64,000 nt of DNA from Neisseria subflava (GTDB lineage: Bacteria; Pseudomonadota; Gammaproteobacteria; Burkholderiales; Neisseriaceae), in NCBI RefSeq assembly GCF_024205705.1, contig NZ_CP073115.1, forward strand, positions 992,001 to 1,056,000. Direction: 5' to 3'. The notes beneath the pieces are model-generated. The model made no database searches, had not been told where the DNA came from, and saw only the letters and a program-made list of their open reading frames with translations. Of the stretch, positions 43,391-51,144 are shown in pieces. The position numbers and the translations under genes are program-made. Each line of letters starts with the position of its first letter. Position 1 is the first letter of the stretch.

Positions 43391-43401
43391 GGCTGCACCG
43401 T

Positions 43402-43439
43402 AAAGGCCGTCTGATAGTTGGTTTTCAGACGGCCTTTTT
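43402..43439 (+). terminator. DUS terminator after gabD
   Basis: AAAGGCCGTCTGA and TTCAGACGGCCTTTTT with a short loop. Confidence 0.7.
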
Positions 43440-43790
43440 CAAACGCAGTAAAGTTACTTGTTATTTTTGTTTGATATTATTAGAACGAGCTTTATAAAAA
43501 AGCAAAACCATAAGAAACAAAGTTGCAAAAGTTTTGTCACATGTATATAAAATTATGTTGATAATTTTTTTATGTTTTTAATCTTGCAAGGTGCTTATTT
43601 TGAGTTTCTAGCAGTGGTTTTTCTTTGAGTGATGGCAGCGGGAATTCTGGTACCTATATCGGCGGCAATACAACAGTGAGCAAGGCAGGATTGTTTTCTT
43701 TGCTCACACAGTGTAGCTCATATCGATAGCATGGGAACTTTATCCAGGCTGCAATTTTGTGGTGTGGCTTTTATAAAAATGGTGATGGGA
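43440..43790. other. Spacer holding a short open-frame remnant and a hairpin
   Basis: About 350 nt. The first half is very AT-rich with no gene. From about 43607 a frame reads VSSSGFSLSDGSGNSGTYIGG and on to a stop at 43731, Gly/Ser-rich and without a start codon; it looks like the tail of a lost gene. GTGAGCAA (43676-43683) and TTGCTCAC (43700-43707) form an 8-bp hairpin inside it. Confidence 0.4.
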
Positions 43791-44003
43791 ATGTTGAAGA
43801 AATTTTTAATCCTGTTTTGCGTAGCTTTCATCGGCGCATGCAGTTCCTTTGATGGAGACGGCTTGACAAATAGCTCATATTCTCAAGGGAAACGGCTTGA
43901 TCCGAATTGTGATCATTATGCTGTCAGCGGTAGTGGCGGCGGTTGTACACCGGCAGGTCAATGGCATCTTAAAGATAAGCAAGGACAAAGAGTTCCATTC
44001 TAG
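43791..44003 (+). CDS. Small secreted lipoprotein
   Basis: 70 residues: MLKKFLILFCVAFIGAC is a lipoprotein signal with lipobox IGAC (Cys17). The mature part (SSFDGDGLTNSSYSQGKRLD, then NCDHYAVSGSGGGCTPAGQWHLKDKQGQRVPF) contains two further Cys and a Gly-rich turn, possibly one disulfide. Function unknown. In-frame ATGs at 43779 and 43785 are alternatives; 43791 gives the cleanest signal. Confidence 0.6.
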   Translation: MLKKFLILFCVAFIGACSSFDGDGLTNSSYSQGKRLDPNCDHYAVSGSGGGCTPAGQWHLKDKQGQRVPF

Positions 44004-44041
44004 CTTTTAAAAATGATTGTAGAACGGGCATTTAATTATTT

Positions 44042-44073
44042 AGGCCGTCTGAAATTTGGTTTTCAGACGGCCT
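44042..44073. terminator. DUS terminator between lipoprotein gene and mdh
   Basis: AGGCCGTCTGAA and TTCAGACGGCCT around 8 nt, between converging genes. Confidence 0.65.
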
Positions 44074-44078
44074 CTGTT

Positions 44079-45065
44079 TTAGAGTAGATCCTGGATGGCT
44101 GAACGTTCTTCTTCCAATTCGGCCAGTGTGGCGGCGATACGTTTTTGGCTGAATTCATCTGACAAGTCCAAGCCTTGGACGATGCGGTAGCTGCCTTCGT
44201 CACAAATGACGGGGAAGCCGAAAATCAAACCTTCGGGAATGCCGTAAGAGCCGTCGGATGGAACGCCCATGGTTATCCATTTGCCGCTGCTGCCGAGTAA
44301 CCAGTCGCGCAGGTGGTAGATGGCGGCATTGGCGGCGGAGGCAGCGGATGATGAGCCGCGTGCGGCGATAATGGCGGCACCGCGTCCGGCGATTTTCGGC
44401 ATGAAGACTTCGGTGTTCCAGTCAGGTTCGGTAATCATGTCTTGGACGGACTCGCCATTGCTGGTGGCGTAGCGGTAGTCGGCGTACATGGTCGGGCTGT
44501 GGTTGCCCCAGACGCACATTTGCTCGATGGAAGTAATCGGGCGGTTGATTTTTTCGGCAATTTGACTGACAGCGCGGTGGTGGTCGAGACGCATCAGGGC
44601 GGTGAAATTTTCCGGCGGGATGTCGGGTGCGGATTTCATGGCGATGTAGGCATTGGTATTGGCCGGATTGCCGACGACGAGGACTTTAACGTTGCGATGG
44701 GCAACTTTGTTCAACGCCGCGCCTTGTACTTTGAAAATTTCGCCATTGGCGTGCAACAAGTCGGCACGCTCCATGCCTTGCGTGCGCGGGCGCGCTCCAA
44801 TCAAGAGGGCGATGTTGGCATCTTTGAAGGCGACTTCTGGGTCGTCTGTGGCGAAGATGTCGGCAAGGAGCGGGAAGGCGCAATCCTGCATTTCCATAAT
44901 CACGCCGCGCAATGCCTGTTGTGCCTGCGGCAGGTCGAGCAGCTGCAGGATAACGGGTTGGTCGCGTCCGAGCATGATGCCGCCGGCAATGCGGAACAGA
45001 GTGGCGTAGGCGATTTGGCCTGCCGCGCCGGTAACGGCGATTCGGACGGGTGGCTTGAGGGACAT
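44079..45065 (-). CDS. mdh: NAD-dependent malate dehydrogenase
   Basis: A 328-residue TCA-cycle enzyme, malate to oxaloacetate. NAD fold VTGAAGQIAYATLFRIA (12-28), substrate-loop GARPRTQGMERADLL, NPANTNA, LDHHRA and the catalytic His in VWGNHSPTMYADY. This is the group-2 form, MDH of the 326-330-residue type. As I recall, meningococci rely on malate:quinone oxidoreductase and lack this gene, so its presence favours a commensal species. Confidence 0.95.
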   Translation of the reverse strand: MSLKPPVRIAVTGAAGQIAYATLFRIAGGIMLGRDQPVILQLLDLPQAQQALRGVIMEMQDCAFPLLADIFATDDPEVAFKDANIALLIGARPRTQGMERADLLHANGEIFKVQGAALNKVAHRNVKVLVVGNPANTNAYIAMKSAPDIPPENFTALMRLDHHRAVSQIAEKINRPITSIEQMCVWGNHSPTMYADYRYATSNGESVQDMITEPDWNTEVFMPKIAGRGAAIIAARGSSSAASAANAAIYHLRDWLLGSSGKWITMGVPSDGSYGIPEGLIFGFPVICDEGSYRIVQGLDLSDEFSQKRIAATLAELEEERSAIQDLL

Positions 45066-45136
45066 ATTTTTCCTTTTGAAGTCTTTGTTTTACTTGATTT
45101 TCGGATTATAGCAGTATTATAGGGAGAATGATGTAG

Positions 45137-45171
45137 AAAGGCCGTCTGAAATTTGATTTTCAGACGGCCTT
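45137..45171 (-). terminator. DUS terminator after phoH
   Basis: An inverted DUS pair with an 8-nt loop, between the leftward phoH stop and mdh. Confidence 0.65.
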
Positions 45172-45186
45172 GAGTGTTTGAAAAGA

Positions 45187-46161
45187 TTATTCGCCGCTTT
45201 TCTTTTCGGCTTGCTCTTCCGCTGCTTCATAGGCTTCGACGATTTTCTGCACCAAAGGATGGCGGACAACGTCTTCGCTGGTGAAGGTGTGGAAATACAG
45301 GCCTTCTACATCGCGCAGTTTTTCTCGTGCATCTTTCAAGCCGGATTTGATGTTGCGCGGCAGGTCGATTTGGCTGATGTCGCCGGTAATGACTGCTTTG
45401 GCACCAAAGCCGATACGGGTCAGGAACATTTTCATTTGTTCGGGCGTGGTGTTTTGCGCTTCGTCCAAGATGACATACGCGCCATTTAAGGTGCGGCCGC
45501 GCATGTAGGCGAGCGGCGCAATTTCAATCAAACCTTTTTCCATCAGTTTGGTTACGCGGTCGAAACCCATCAAATCATACAGTGCATCGTAAAGCGGTCG
45601 CAGGTAGGGATCGACTTTTTGTGCCAAATCACCCGGCAGGAAGCCTAATTTTTCGCCTGCTTCGACTGCGGGGCGCACCAACACGATGCGTTCGATTTGG
45701 TGTTTTTCCATGGCATCGACTGCGGCGGCAACGGCAAGATAGGTTTTGCCTGTACCGGCCGGGCCTAAGCCGAACACGACATCGTGGTTGAGCAAGGCGC
45801 GGATATAGCCGTTTTGGCGCGGGGTGCGGCCGCCGATGCTGCCGCGTTTGGTGCGGAAATAGTATTGTTGGTCGTGGTGTTTTTCTTCGTGTTTTTCATC
45901 TGCTGTTTTTGCTTCAACGGCCGCGAGGCTGATGGCGTTGTCGTCCAAGTCGCCTTTTTTTGCGGCTTCGGCAAGCGACAGCAAGGCGCGACGGCCGGCG
46001 TGTGCCAGTTCGCCCATGAAGGTGAAATGTTCGAAGCGGCGGCTGATTTGGATATCAAGGGCTTTGCCTAAGGCTTCGAGATTGCTGTCGAGCGCGCCGC
46101 ACAGGCGTTGCAACACGGTATTGTCAATTTCTTCAAACTGTAGATGGACGGTGTGGGTCAT
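45187..46161 (-). CDS. PhoH-like ATPase (YbeZ type)
   Basis: 324 residues. P-loop GPAGTGKTYLA near 130, DEAQNTTPEQMKMFLTRIGFGAKAVITGD (Walker B and sensor region) and PRNIKSGL match PhoH/YbeZ proteins, ATPases linked to RNA metabolism and ribosome maturation, usually encoded beside ybeY. No ybeY follows here; mdh is downstream after a terminator. The C-terminus is rich in Glu/Ala/Lys. Confidence 0.88.
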   Translation of the reverse strand: MTHTVHLQFEEIDNTVLQRLCGALDSNLEALGKALDIQISRRFEHFTFMGELAHAGRRALLSLAEAAKKGDLDDNAISLAAVEAKTADEKHEEKHHDQQYYFRTKRGSIGGRTPRQNGYIRALLNHDVVFGLGPAGTGKTYLAVAAAVDAMEKHQIERIVLVRPAVEAGEKLGFLPGDLAQKVDPYLRPLYDALYDLMGFDRVTKLMEKGLIEIAPLAYMRGRTLNGAYVILDEAQNTTPEQMKMFLTRIGFGAKAVITGDISQIDLPRNIKSGLKDAREKLRDVEGLYFHTFTSEDVVRHPLVQKIVEAYEAAEEQAEKKSGE

Positions 46162-46263
46162 ATCGGTTTCCGTAAATAAATCTAATTTTTCCGTATTATA
46201 CCCTTGTTCAGACGGCCTGCTTTATAATACGTCGCTTCTTTTTAATAAACCGTTTCAATCAAA

Positions 46264-46974
46264 ATGAATCAGACTGCTTCTCCTCAATCGGAATTTCTGC
46301 GCGGTATCAAAGAATGTTCCCCCATGCTGATCGGCTTGTTGCCGTGGGCGCTGATTTTGGGCATGCAGGGTGGGCAGAAAGGCATGAGTTGGCTGGAAAT
46401 GCTGCTGATGACGGGCATGAACTTTGCCGGAGGTTCGGAATTTGCCGCAGTCAATTTGTGGGCAAATCCTTTGCCGATTATGCTGATTGCAACAGTTACG
46501 TTTATGATCAATTCGCGCCATATCCTGATGGGGGCGGCGATTGCGCCGTATATGAGGGATATGCCGCTGAAAAAGGCAATGCCCGCGCTGTTTTTTATGT
46601 GTGATGAAAGCTGGGCAATGGCGTTTGCTGAAATTCAAAAGCGTAAGGCGGCAGGTTTGCCTGCTTTCAATATGCCGTTTTATGCCGGCGTGTGTTTTAT
46701 TTTGTATGTAACTTGGATTGGTTTTGCGGCATTTGGCGCGGCAGTCGGCCCGATGTTCGGCGATGTGGCGGCTTGGGGCTTCGGCATGGCGTTTCCTGCG
46801 GTGTTTTTGGTGTTGCTGCGCGGGATGTGGAAGAGCTTTGCGGCTTCACGCCCTTGGTTTGTCAGCCTGATTGTGGCGTGCGCAACCTATTTGACCGTGG
46901 ATGGCGCATGGTATGTTCCGGCCGGAACGTTGTCGGGCTTGTTGGCGGCGTATGTGTGGGGAGAGCAAAAATGA
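46264..46974 (+). CDS. azlC: AzlC-family branched-chain amino acid exporter, large subunit
   Basis: A 236-residue inner-membrane protein with about six hydrophobic segments. NFAGGSEFAAVNLW, NSRHILMGAAIAPYM and the C-terminal AYVWGEQK fit AzlC/YgaZ, which with AzlD/YgaH exports branched-chain amino acids or analogues. Its stop overlaps the azlD start (ATGA), so the pair is translationally coupled. Confidence 0.9.
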   Translation: MNQTASPQSEFLRGIKECSPMLIGLLPWALILGMQGGQKGMSWLEMLLMTGMNFAGGSEFAAVNLWANPLPIMLIATVTFMINSRHILMGAAIAPYMRDMPLKKAMPALFFMCDESWAMAFAEIQKRKAAGLPAFNMPFYAGVCFILYVTWIGFAAFGAAVGPMFGDVAAWGFGMAFPAVFLVLLRGMWKSFAASRPWFVSLIVACATYLTVDGAWYVPAGTLSGLLAAYVWGEQK

Positions 46975-47279
46975 AGGATTTGTTGTCGCTGCAATCGTTT
47001 TTGCTGTTTTTAAGTATGTTGGCCGTTACCTATTCAACCCGATTAATCGGCTTTTTTGCATTGCGCAACCGTACGTTGAGCCGTCGCGCGCAAGTGGTTA
47101 TGGAGGCCGCGCCGGGCTGTGTGTTGATTTCCGTGATTGCGCCTTATTTTGTGTCGGACAAACCGCATGAGCTGATTGCCATTGCTTTGACGGTATTGGC
47201 GGCCAGCCGGTTTTCGATGTTGGTGACGGTATTAATCGGCGTTGGCACTTCGGGCATACTCGGTTATTTGATGAAATAA
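46971..47279 (+). CDS. azlD: AzlD-family small transport subunit
   Basis: 102 residues and three to four membrane helices (SFLLFLSMLAVTYSTRLIGFF, PGCVLISVIAPYFV, SRFSMLVTVLIGVGTSGILGYL). The overlap with azlC and the family pattern support the AzlD call. The start is ATG 46971, with GGGGAGAGC upstream inside azlC. Confidence 0.87.
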   Translation: MKDLLSLQSFLLFLSMLAVTYSTRLIGFFALRNRTLSRRAQVVMEAAPGCVLISVIAPYFVSDKPHELIAIALTVLAASRFSMLVTVLIGVGTSGILGYLMK

Positions 47280-47341
47280 AAAATTTTCAGACGGCCTTAC
47301 TTGTTATAATGGCCGTCTGAATTTTTTGATAAAGCAAAAAC

Positions 47342-48091
47342 ATGGCAAACCAACGACTCATCTATGGCTTTCACGCCGTCAATGCCCGTTTGTGGCAAAA
47401 CCCGAAATCGATTACCGAACTCTATATCCAAGAGGGCAAATCCGATGCGCGCACCCGCGATGTATTGGATAAAGCGGCCTCTGAAAACGTACGCGTGCAT
47501 TTTGCTGATGCCGACCGCCTGAATGCCATCAGCAAAGGGGCGCGTCATCAGGGCGTGGTCGGGTTTATCGATGCTTCCAAAAACCATGTTCACTTAGAAG
47601 ATGTATTGGAAAACCTGAGCGAACCTCCGTTTTTGCTGGTATTGGACGGCATTACCGATCCGCACAACCTCGGCGCGTGCCTGCGTACTGCCGATGCGAT
47701 GGGCGTGCATGCCGTAATTGCGCCTAAAGACAAAAGCGCCGGCTTGAATGCGACTGTCAGCAAAGTTGCCTGTGGCGCGGCGGAAACCGTGCCGTATATT
47801 ACCGTAACCAATCTTGCCCGTACTTTGCGTGAATTAAAAGAGTACGGCATTTGGATTGTCGGCACAGACATGGGTGGCGACTCCGACCTTTACCACTACG
47901 ACTTGCCCGACAGCGTGGCTTGGGTAATGGGCAACGAAGGCGAGGGTATGCGCCGCCTGACGCGCGAGCATTGCGATATGCTGGTATCGATTCCGATGTT
48001 TGGCACGGTAGAAAGCATGAACGTTTCCGTCAGCGCAGGCATGGTATTGAGCGAAACCCGCCGTCAACGGGTGTTGAAAGCAGAGAAATAA
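47342..48091 (+). CDS. rlmB: 23S rRNA (Gm2251) 2'-O-methyltransferase
   Basis: A 249-residue SPOUT/TrmH-family enzyme. An N-terminal substrate-binding domain (IYGFHAVNARL; HQGVVGF) precedes the knotted SAM domain: LDGITDPHNLGACLRTADAMG, GCGAAETVPY-like VACGAAETVPYITVTNLAR, WVMGNEGEGMRRLTREHCD and IPMFGTVESMNVSVSAGMVL. It modifies G2251 in the peptidyl-transferase P loop. Uptake sequences of the standard dialect precede it and variant ones follow it. Confidence 0.95.
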   Translation: MANQRLIYGFHAVNARLWQNPKSITELYIQEGKSDARTRDVLDKAASENVRVHFADADRLNAISKGARHQGVVGFIDASKNHVHLEDVLENLSEPPFLLVLDGITDPHNLGACLRTADAMGVHAVIAPKDKSAGLNATVSKVACGAAETVPYITVTNLARTLRELKEYGIWIVGTDMGGDSDLYHYDLPDSVAWVMGNEGEGMRRLTREHCDMLVSIPMFGTVESMNVSVSAGMVLSETRRQRVLKAEK

Positions 48092-48111
48092 CGCTTAGGT
48101 TTGTGAACAGA

Positions 48112-48154
48112 AAACGTCGTCTGAAAACCGGAAATTTGGTTTTCAGACGACGTT
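48112..48154 (+). terminator. Variant-DUS terminator after rlmB
   Basis: AAACGTCGTCTGAAAACC and its inverse form a stem of about 17 bp with a short loop. Confidence 0.7.
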
Positions 48155-48178
48155 TGTTATAGGCGGATTAGCACCGTC

Positions 48179-48198
48179 ATTCCCGCGCAGGCGGGAAT
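48179..48198. repeat. dRS3 neisserial repeat
   Basis: ATTCCC-N8-GGGAAT exactly, the 20-bp dRS3 consensus known as a repeat and filamentous-prophage target in neisseriae. The inner bases (GCGCAGGC) are the common form. Confidence 0.85.
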
Positions 48199-48256
48199 CC
48201 ATCGTAAAACTTGAGAAACCCTTATTTGAAAAACAGTTTCCGAATTTCAAAAATAG

Positions 48257-48298
48257 ATTCCCGCCGTAGCCTGTCCTCGCGTAGGCGGGGGCGGGAAT
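48257..48298. repeat. Expanded dRS3-like repeat
   Basis: ATTCCC and GGGAAT ends as in dRS3, but with a 30-nt inner segment including GTAGGCGGGGGC; probably two dRS3 copies fused or partly deleted. Confidence 0.6.
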
Positions 48299-48400
48299 GA
48301 CGACAACCGGTAAATTGCGTAACGAGAATAAAGTAACTTAGATATAGGTATTTTTTATTTGAATTTAGACTATTGACGGTTTAACTTCCTCCTACATAGC

Positions 48401-48444
48401 AAACGTCGTCTGAAAACCAGATTTCCAGTTTTCAGACGACGTTT
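48401..48444 (-). terminator. Variant-DUS terminator after ldh
   Basis: An inverted pair of AACGTCGTCTGAA just past the leftward ldh stop. Confidence 0.7.
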
Positions 48445-48463
48445 TATTCAGAGGCTATTCTAT

Positions 48464-49417
48464 TTATCCGACCATTTCATCGACTTTGCGTTGATAGCTT
48501 TTCAACAGCTCCGCCGAGCGGGCAAAGCGTTCGGCTTCATCGTCGGAAAGTTGCAGGTCAATGATGCGTACCGCACCTTGGCGGTTGACGACGGTCGGTA
48601 CGCCGATATACACACCGTTTTGTCCGAACTCGCCTTCTAGCAAGGTGGAAACGGGCAATACGACGCCTTGATTGTGCAGGATGGCGTTGGAGATGCGGCT
48701 TAAGCCCATGCCGATGCCGTGGCTGGTCGAGCCTTTGGCGGCGATGACTTCGTAGGCGGCATTGCGCACGTTGTTATAGATTTTGTCCATACGCGCCTGC
48801 CCGTCTTCCGATTGTTCCAGCATCTTCTGAACCGACATACCGGCGATGTTGGCGGTGCTCCAAAGCGCAATGATGCTGTCGCCGTGTTCGCCGATCATCA
48901 TGGCATCGACGCTCCAAGGCGCGACGTCGAACTCGTTGCCCAAGCAAACGCGGAAACGGGCGGAGTCAAGGATGGTGCCCGAGCCGATAACGCGCTCTTT
49001 GGGCAGGCCTGAGAAGCGCAGAACGGCATAAGACAGTACGTCCACAGGATTGGAGGCAACCAAGAAGATACCGTCAAAGCCGGAAGCCATGACTTTCGAA
49101 ACGATGTCGTGGAAGATGCGCAGGTTTTTGTTGATTAAGTCCAAACGGGTTTCGCCGGGTGCCTGCGCCGCGCCCGCGCAAATACACACGATGTCTGCAT
49201 CCGAACAATCATCGTAATCGCCGACGTAAATGCGTGCAGGCGAAGCGGCATAAGGCATTCCGTGGCGGAAGTCGCGCGCCTCGCCTTCAGCACGCGTGCG
49301 GTTGATGTCGATTAAAACCATATCGTCGCACAAGGCTTGGTTGAGCATGGAATAGGCGTAGCTGACACCGACCGCACCCAAGCCCACAACGACTACTTTG
49401 TTACCAACTTTTTTCAT
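48464..49417 (-). CDS. ldh: NAD-dependent L-lactate dehydrogenase
   Basis: A 317-residue member of the LDH/MDH superfamily. NAD fold VVVVGLGAVGVSYA, SNPVDVLSYAVLRFSG, GSGTILDSARFR and the catalytic-His signature GEHGDS identify L-LDH; substrate-loop region AAQAPGETRLDLI has Gln where malate enzymes have Arg, consistent with lactate. It would interconvert pyruvate and lactate, distinct from the respiratory LldD/LldP route. ATG 49417 follows AGGAAT. It lies inside the variant-DUS segment, so probably acquired. Confidence 0.9.
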   Translation of the reverse strand: MKKVGNKVVVVGLGAVGVSYAYSMLNQALCDDMVLIDINRTRAEGEARDFRHGMPYAASPARIYVGDYDDCSDADIVCICAGAAQAPGETRLDLINKNLRIFHDIVSKVMASGFDGIFLVASNPVDVLSYAVLRFSGLPKERVIGSGTILDSARFRVCLGNEFDVAPWSVDAMMIGEHGDSIIALWSTANIAGMSVQKMLEQSEDGQARMDKIYNNVRNAAYEVIAAKGSTSHGIGMGLSRISNAILHNQGVVLPVSTLLEGEFGQNGVYIGVPTVVNRQGAVRIIDLQLSDDEAERFARSAELLKSYQRKVDEMVG

Positions 49418-49878
49418 GTTTATTCCTGTTTGTTTGTGAATAGGAATTATTAATAACACTTGGACGGGGTGGCGTCAAATTTCAGACGACCTCTACCCGC
49501 AGCACATCCACAATCAACTTAAACACATTCGAATGCCCGCGGCAGCTGGGGGAATAGAGGTAAAGCGGATCGTAAGTAATGGCGTATTCGGGGAAGAGCT
49601 CGACCAGTTGTCCCGAATGGAGTGCATCTGCCAAGCTCATACTGTGCTATCCACGCGATGCCGAGGTCGTCTGAAAAGAGTTTCGGAAAAATTTTTATAC
49701 CAATATTTTAAAAACGGCGTTCTAGCAAAGTTGATACTTATCTGAGAATTCATGTAAGAATAATGTTTTTTAAAACAATAGTATAGCTTGATTTTTGCAC
49801 AAGAAAAAGGTTGCCATCCTATGAAATGCTCTGTATGCTTTCAAACACGTTTTGTTGATAAATTCAAGAGAATTAAAA
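49418..49878. other. Spacer with LysR remnant
   Basis: 461 nt. Holds a reverse AG-mucDUS (49481-49492), the LysR fragment, a forward AG-mucDUS (49664-49675) and about 200 AT-rich nt before the ATPase gene in which no further feature is seen. Confidence 0.6.
49487..49660 (-). pseudogene. C-terminal remnant of a LysR-type regulator
   Basis: The leftward strand reads GIAWIAQYEL, then in a shifted frame LADALHSGQLVELFPEYAI, TYDPLYLYSPSCRGHSNVFK and LIVDVLRVE, ending at the mucDUS. This is the usual end of a LysR substrate-binding domain. One frame slip lies near 49634 and the DNA-binding half is missing. Only the tail remains, trimmed exactly between two uptake sequences. Confidence 0.6.
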
Positions 49879-51144
49879 ATGAAAATTAACTATTTGGAAA
49901 TTAAAGGATTTAAAAGTATCCAAAATGTAGAGCTAAAAGATGTTTCTCCTTTTATGGTTTTAGCGGGGGCAAACGGTACGGGTAAAAGCAATTTTGTCGA
50001 TGCCTTGGCATTTTTATCAAAAGTGATTGATATGGGAGTGAGCAAGGCAGTATCTGAGTTTGGTGGTGTGAAAAACTTAATTGATCCAAAACAGAAAAAT
50101 GAGATTATCAGCTATCGAATAAATGCAGAGATTGAAGAACAAGTATATGAATATGAAATAGATATTCTTCTAAGTAAATCATCGTTACTCCCCTCATTGC
50201 CTACAGTGCCTGTATCGGTGAAACATGAATATTTGAAAATTTTTAAAAATGGAAAAACTATTTTTGACAGTAGTGAGGAAGCTCGAAAATTAGAATTAAA
50301 GAAAAAAGAAGGAAATGAAAATAAGTTTGTAGAATATCTATCCTCAATTTTATTAGGGATAACTGGTGGAACTGTTTTGGGGGCATTAAAAAATAGTGAT
50401 GAAATGAGTAAGGAAATCGTTAAAGGTGCAATGACGGGTATTATTCTTAAATTTTTAAGTGATAATAAAAATTCATTAGATACCAGCATATTGTACCAAA
50501 ATAATTCATTTAATTTACTTAAAGATGTAAAGATATTTCGTATAGATCCTTTTAAAATCAAAGATCTTCGCAATAATGCCAATAACCCTGAAAAGCTGAA
50601 TACAGACGGTAGCAATATTGCTGCAGTGTTAGAACATCTTGAGGATAACGACGAATTACGCGAGCAAATCATTGAATGGATGGGTGTGATTGTCCCCGAA
50701 ATGCAGCAACTCTCTGTTCAAACGCAAAAAATTGATGACTCAAAAGGGTTATTTTTCGAGGAAGACAGCGGTAATCGTTTCCCCGCCCATATGGTTTCGG
50801 ACGGCACAATTTATGCCTTATGTTTGTTGGTTGCCGTTTTAACGCGTGTAAAACAGCCCGGCATTACCATCATTGAAGAACCTGAGCGTGGCTTACATCC
50901 GAAAGCTATCAGTGAACTGATCGGCTTTATACGTGAATATGTAAGCCCTCACCATCCAATTATTCTGACAACTCATAGTGAATCGGTAGTGCGTAGCTTG
51001 GAATTGGAAGAGTTGTATTTTGTCAGTAAATCTCAAGGCAAAACCCAAATTAAAGATGTTCGGAAGTCCGGTGTCGATAAAAACAAAATTCCGTTAGATA
51101 CGGCTTGGCTGACCAATCTGCTGGGAGGAGGATTGCCATGGTAA
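49879..51144 (+). CDS. AAA (SMC/RloC/OLD-like) ATPase of a predicted defence pair
   Basis: A 421-residue ABC/SMC-type ATPase. It starts MKINYLEIKGFKSIQNVELKDVSPFMVLAG, Walker A GANGTGKS (30-37), a long variable middle (about 70-260), a signature-like PAHMVSDGTIYALCLL region, Walker B ITIIEEPERGLHP and the His switch TTHSESVVR. These are hallmarks of COG1106/AAA-15/21 ATPases found in anti-phage and abortive-infection modules. ATG 49879 is used instead of an upstream TTG. Codon use is A/T-rich versus flanking core genes. Its last codons overlap the next gene by 7 nt. Confidence 0.85.
   Translation: MKINYLEIKGFKSIQNVELKDVSPFMVLAGANGTGKSNFVDALAFLSKVIDMGVSKAVSEFGGVKNLIDPKQKNEIISYRINAEIEEQVYEYEIDILLSKSSLLPSLPTVPVSVKHEYLKIFKNGKTIFDSSEEARKLELKKKEGNENKFVEYLSSILLGITGGTVLGALKNSDEMSKEIVKGAMTGIILKFLSDNKNSLDTSILYQNNSFNLLKDVKIFRIDPFKIKDLRNNANNPEKLNTDGSNIAAVLEHLEDNDELREQIIEWMGVIVPEMQQLSVQTQKIDDSKGLFFEEDSGNRFPAHMVSDGTIYALCLLVAVLTRVKQPGITIIEEPERGLHPKAISELIGFIREYVSPHHPIILTTHSESVVRSLELEELYFVSKSQGKTQIKDVRKSGVDKNKIPLDTAWLTNLLGGGLPW

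Larger units (their letters stand above)
48092..48463. other. Repeat-rich spacer at the left border of the variant-DUS segment
   Basis: 372 nt without a gene. It holds two inverted pairs of a variant uptake sequence (AACGTCGTCTGAA, at 48112-48154 and 48401-48444) and two dRS3-like repeats between them. This is where the standard dialect stops. Confidence 0.7.

Noticed and set aside
47281..47341. Promoter TATAAT before rlmB
   Set aside because: A TATAAT is present at 47305, but no -35 at proper spacing; left out as a feature.
49852..49878. TTG start for the AAA ATPase
   Set aside because: The family N-terminus MKINYLEIKGFKS begins at ATG 49879, with AAGAGA upstream.
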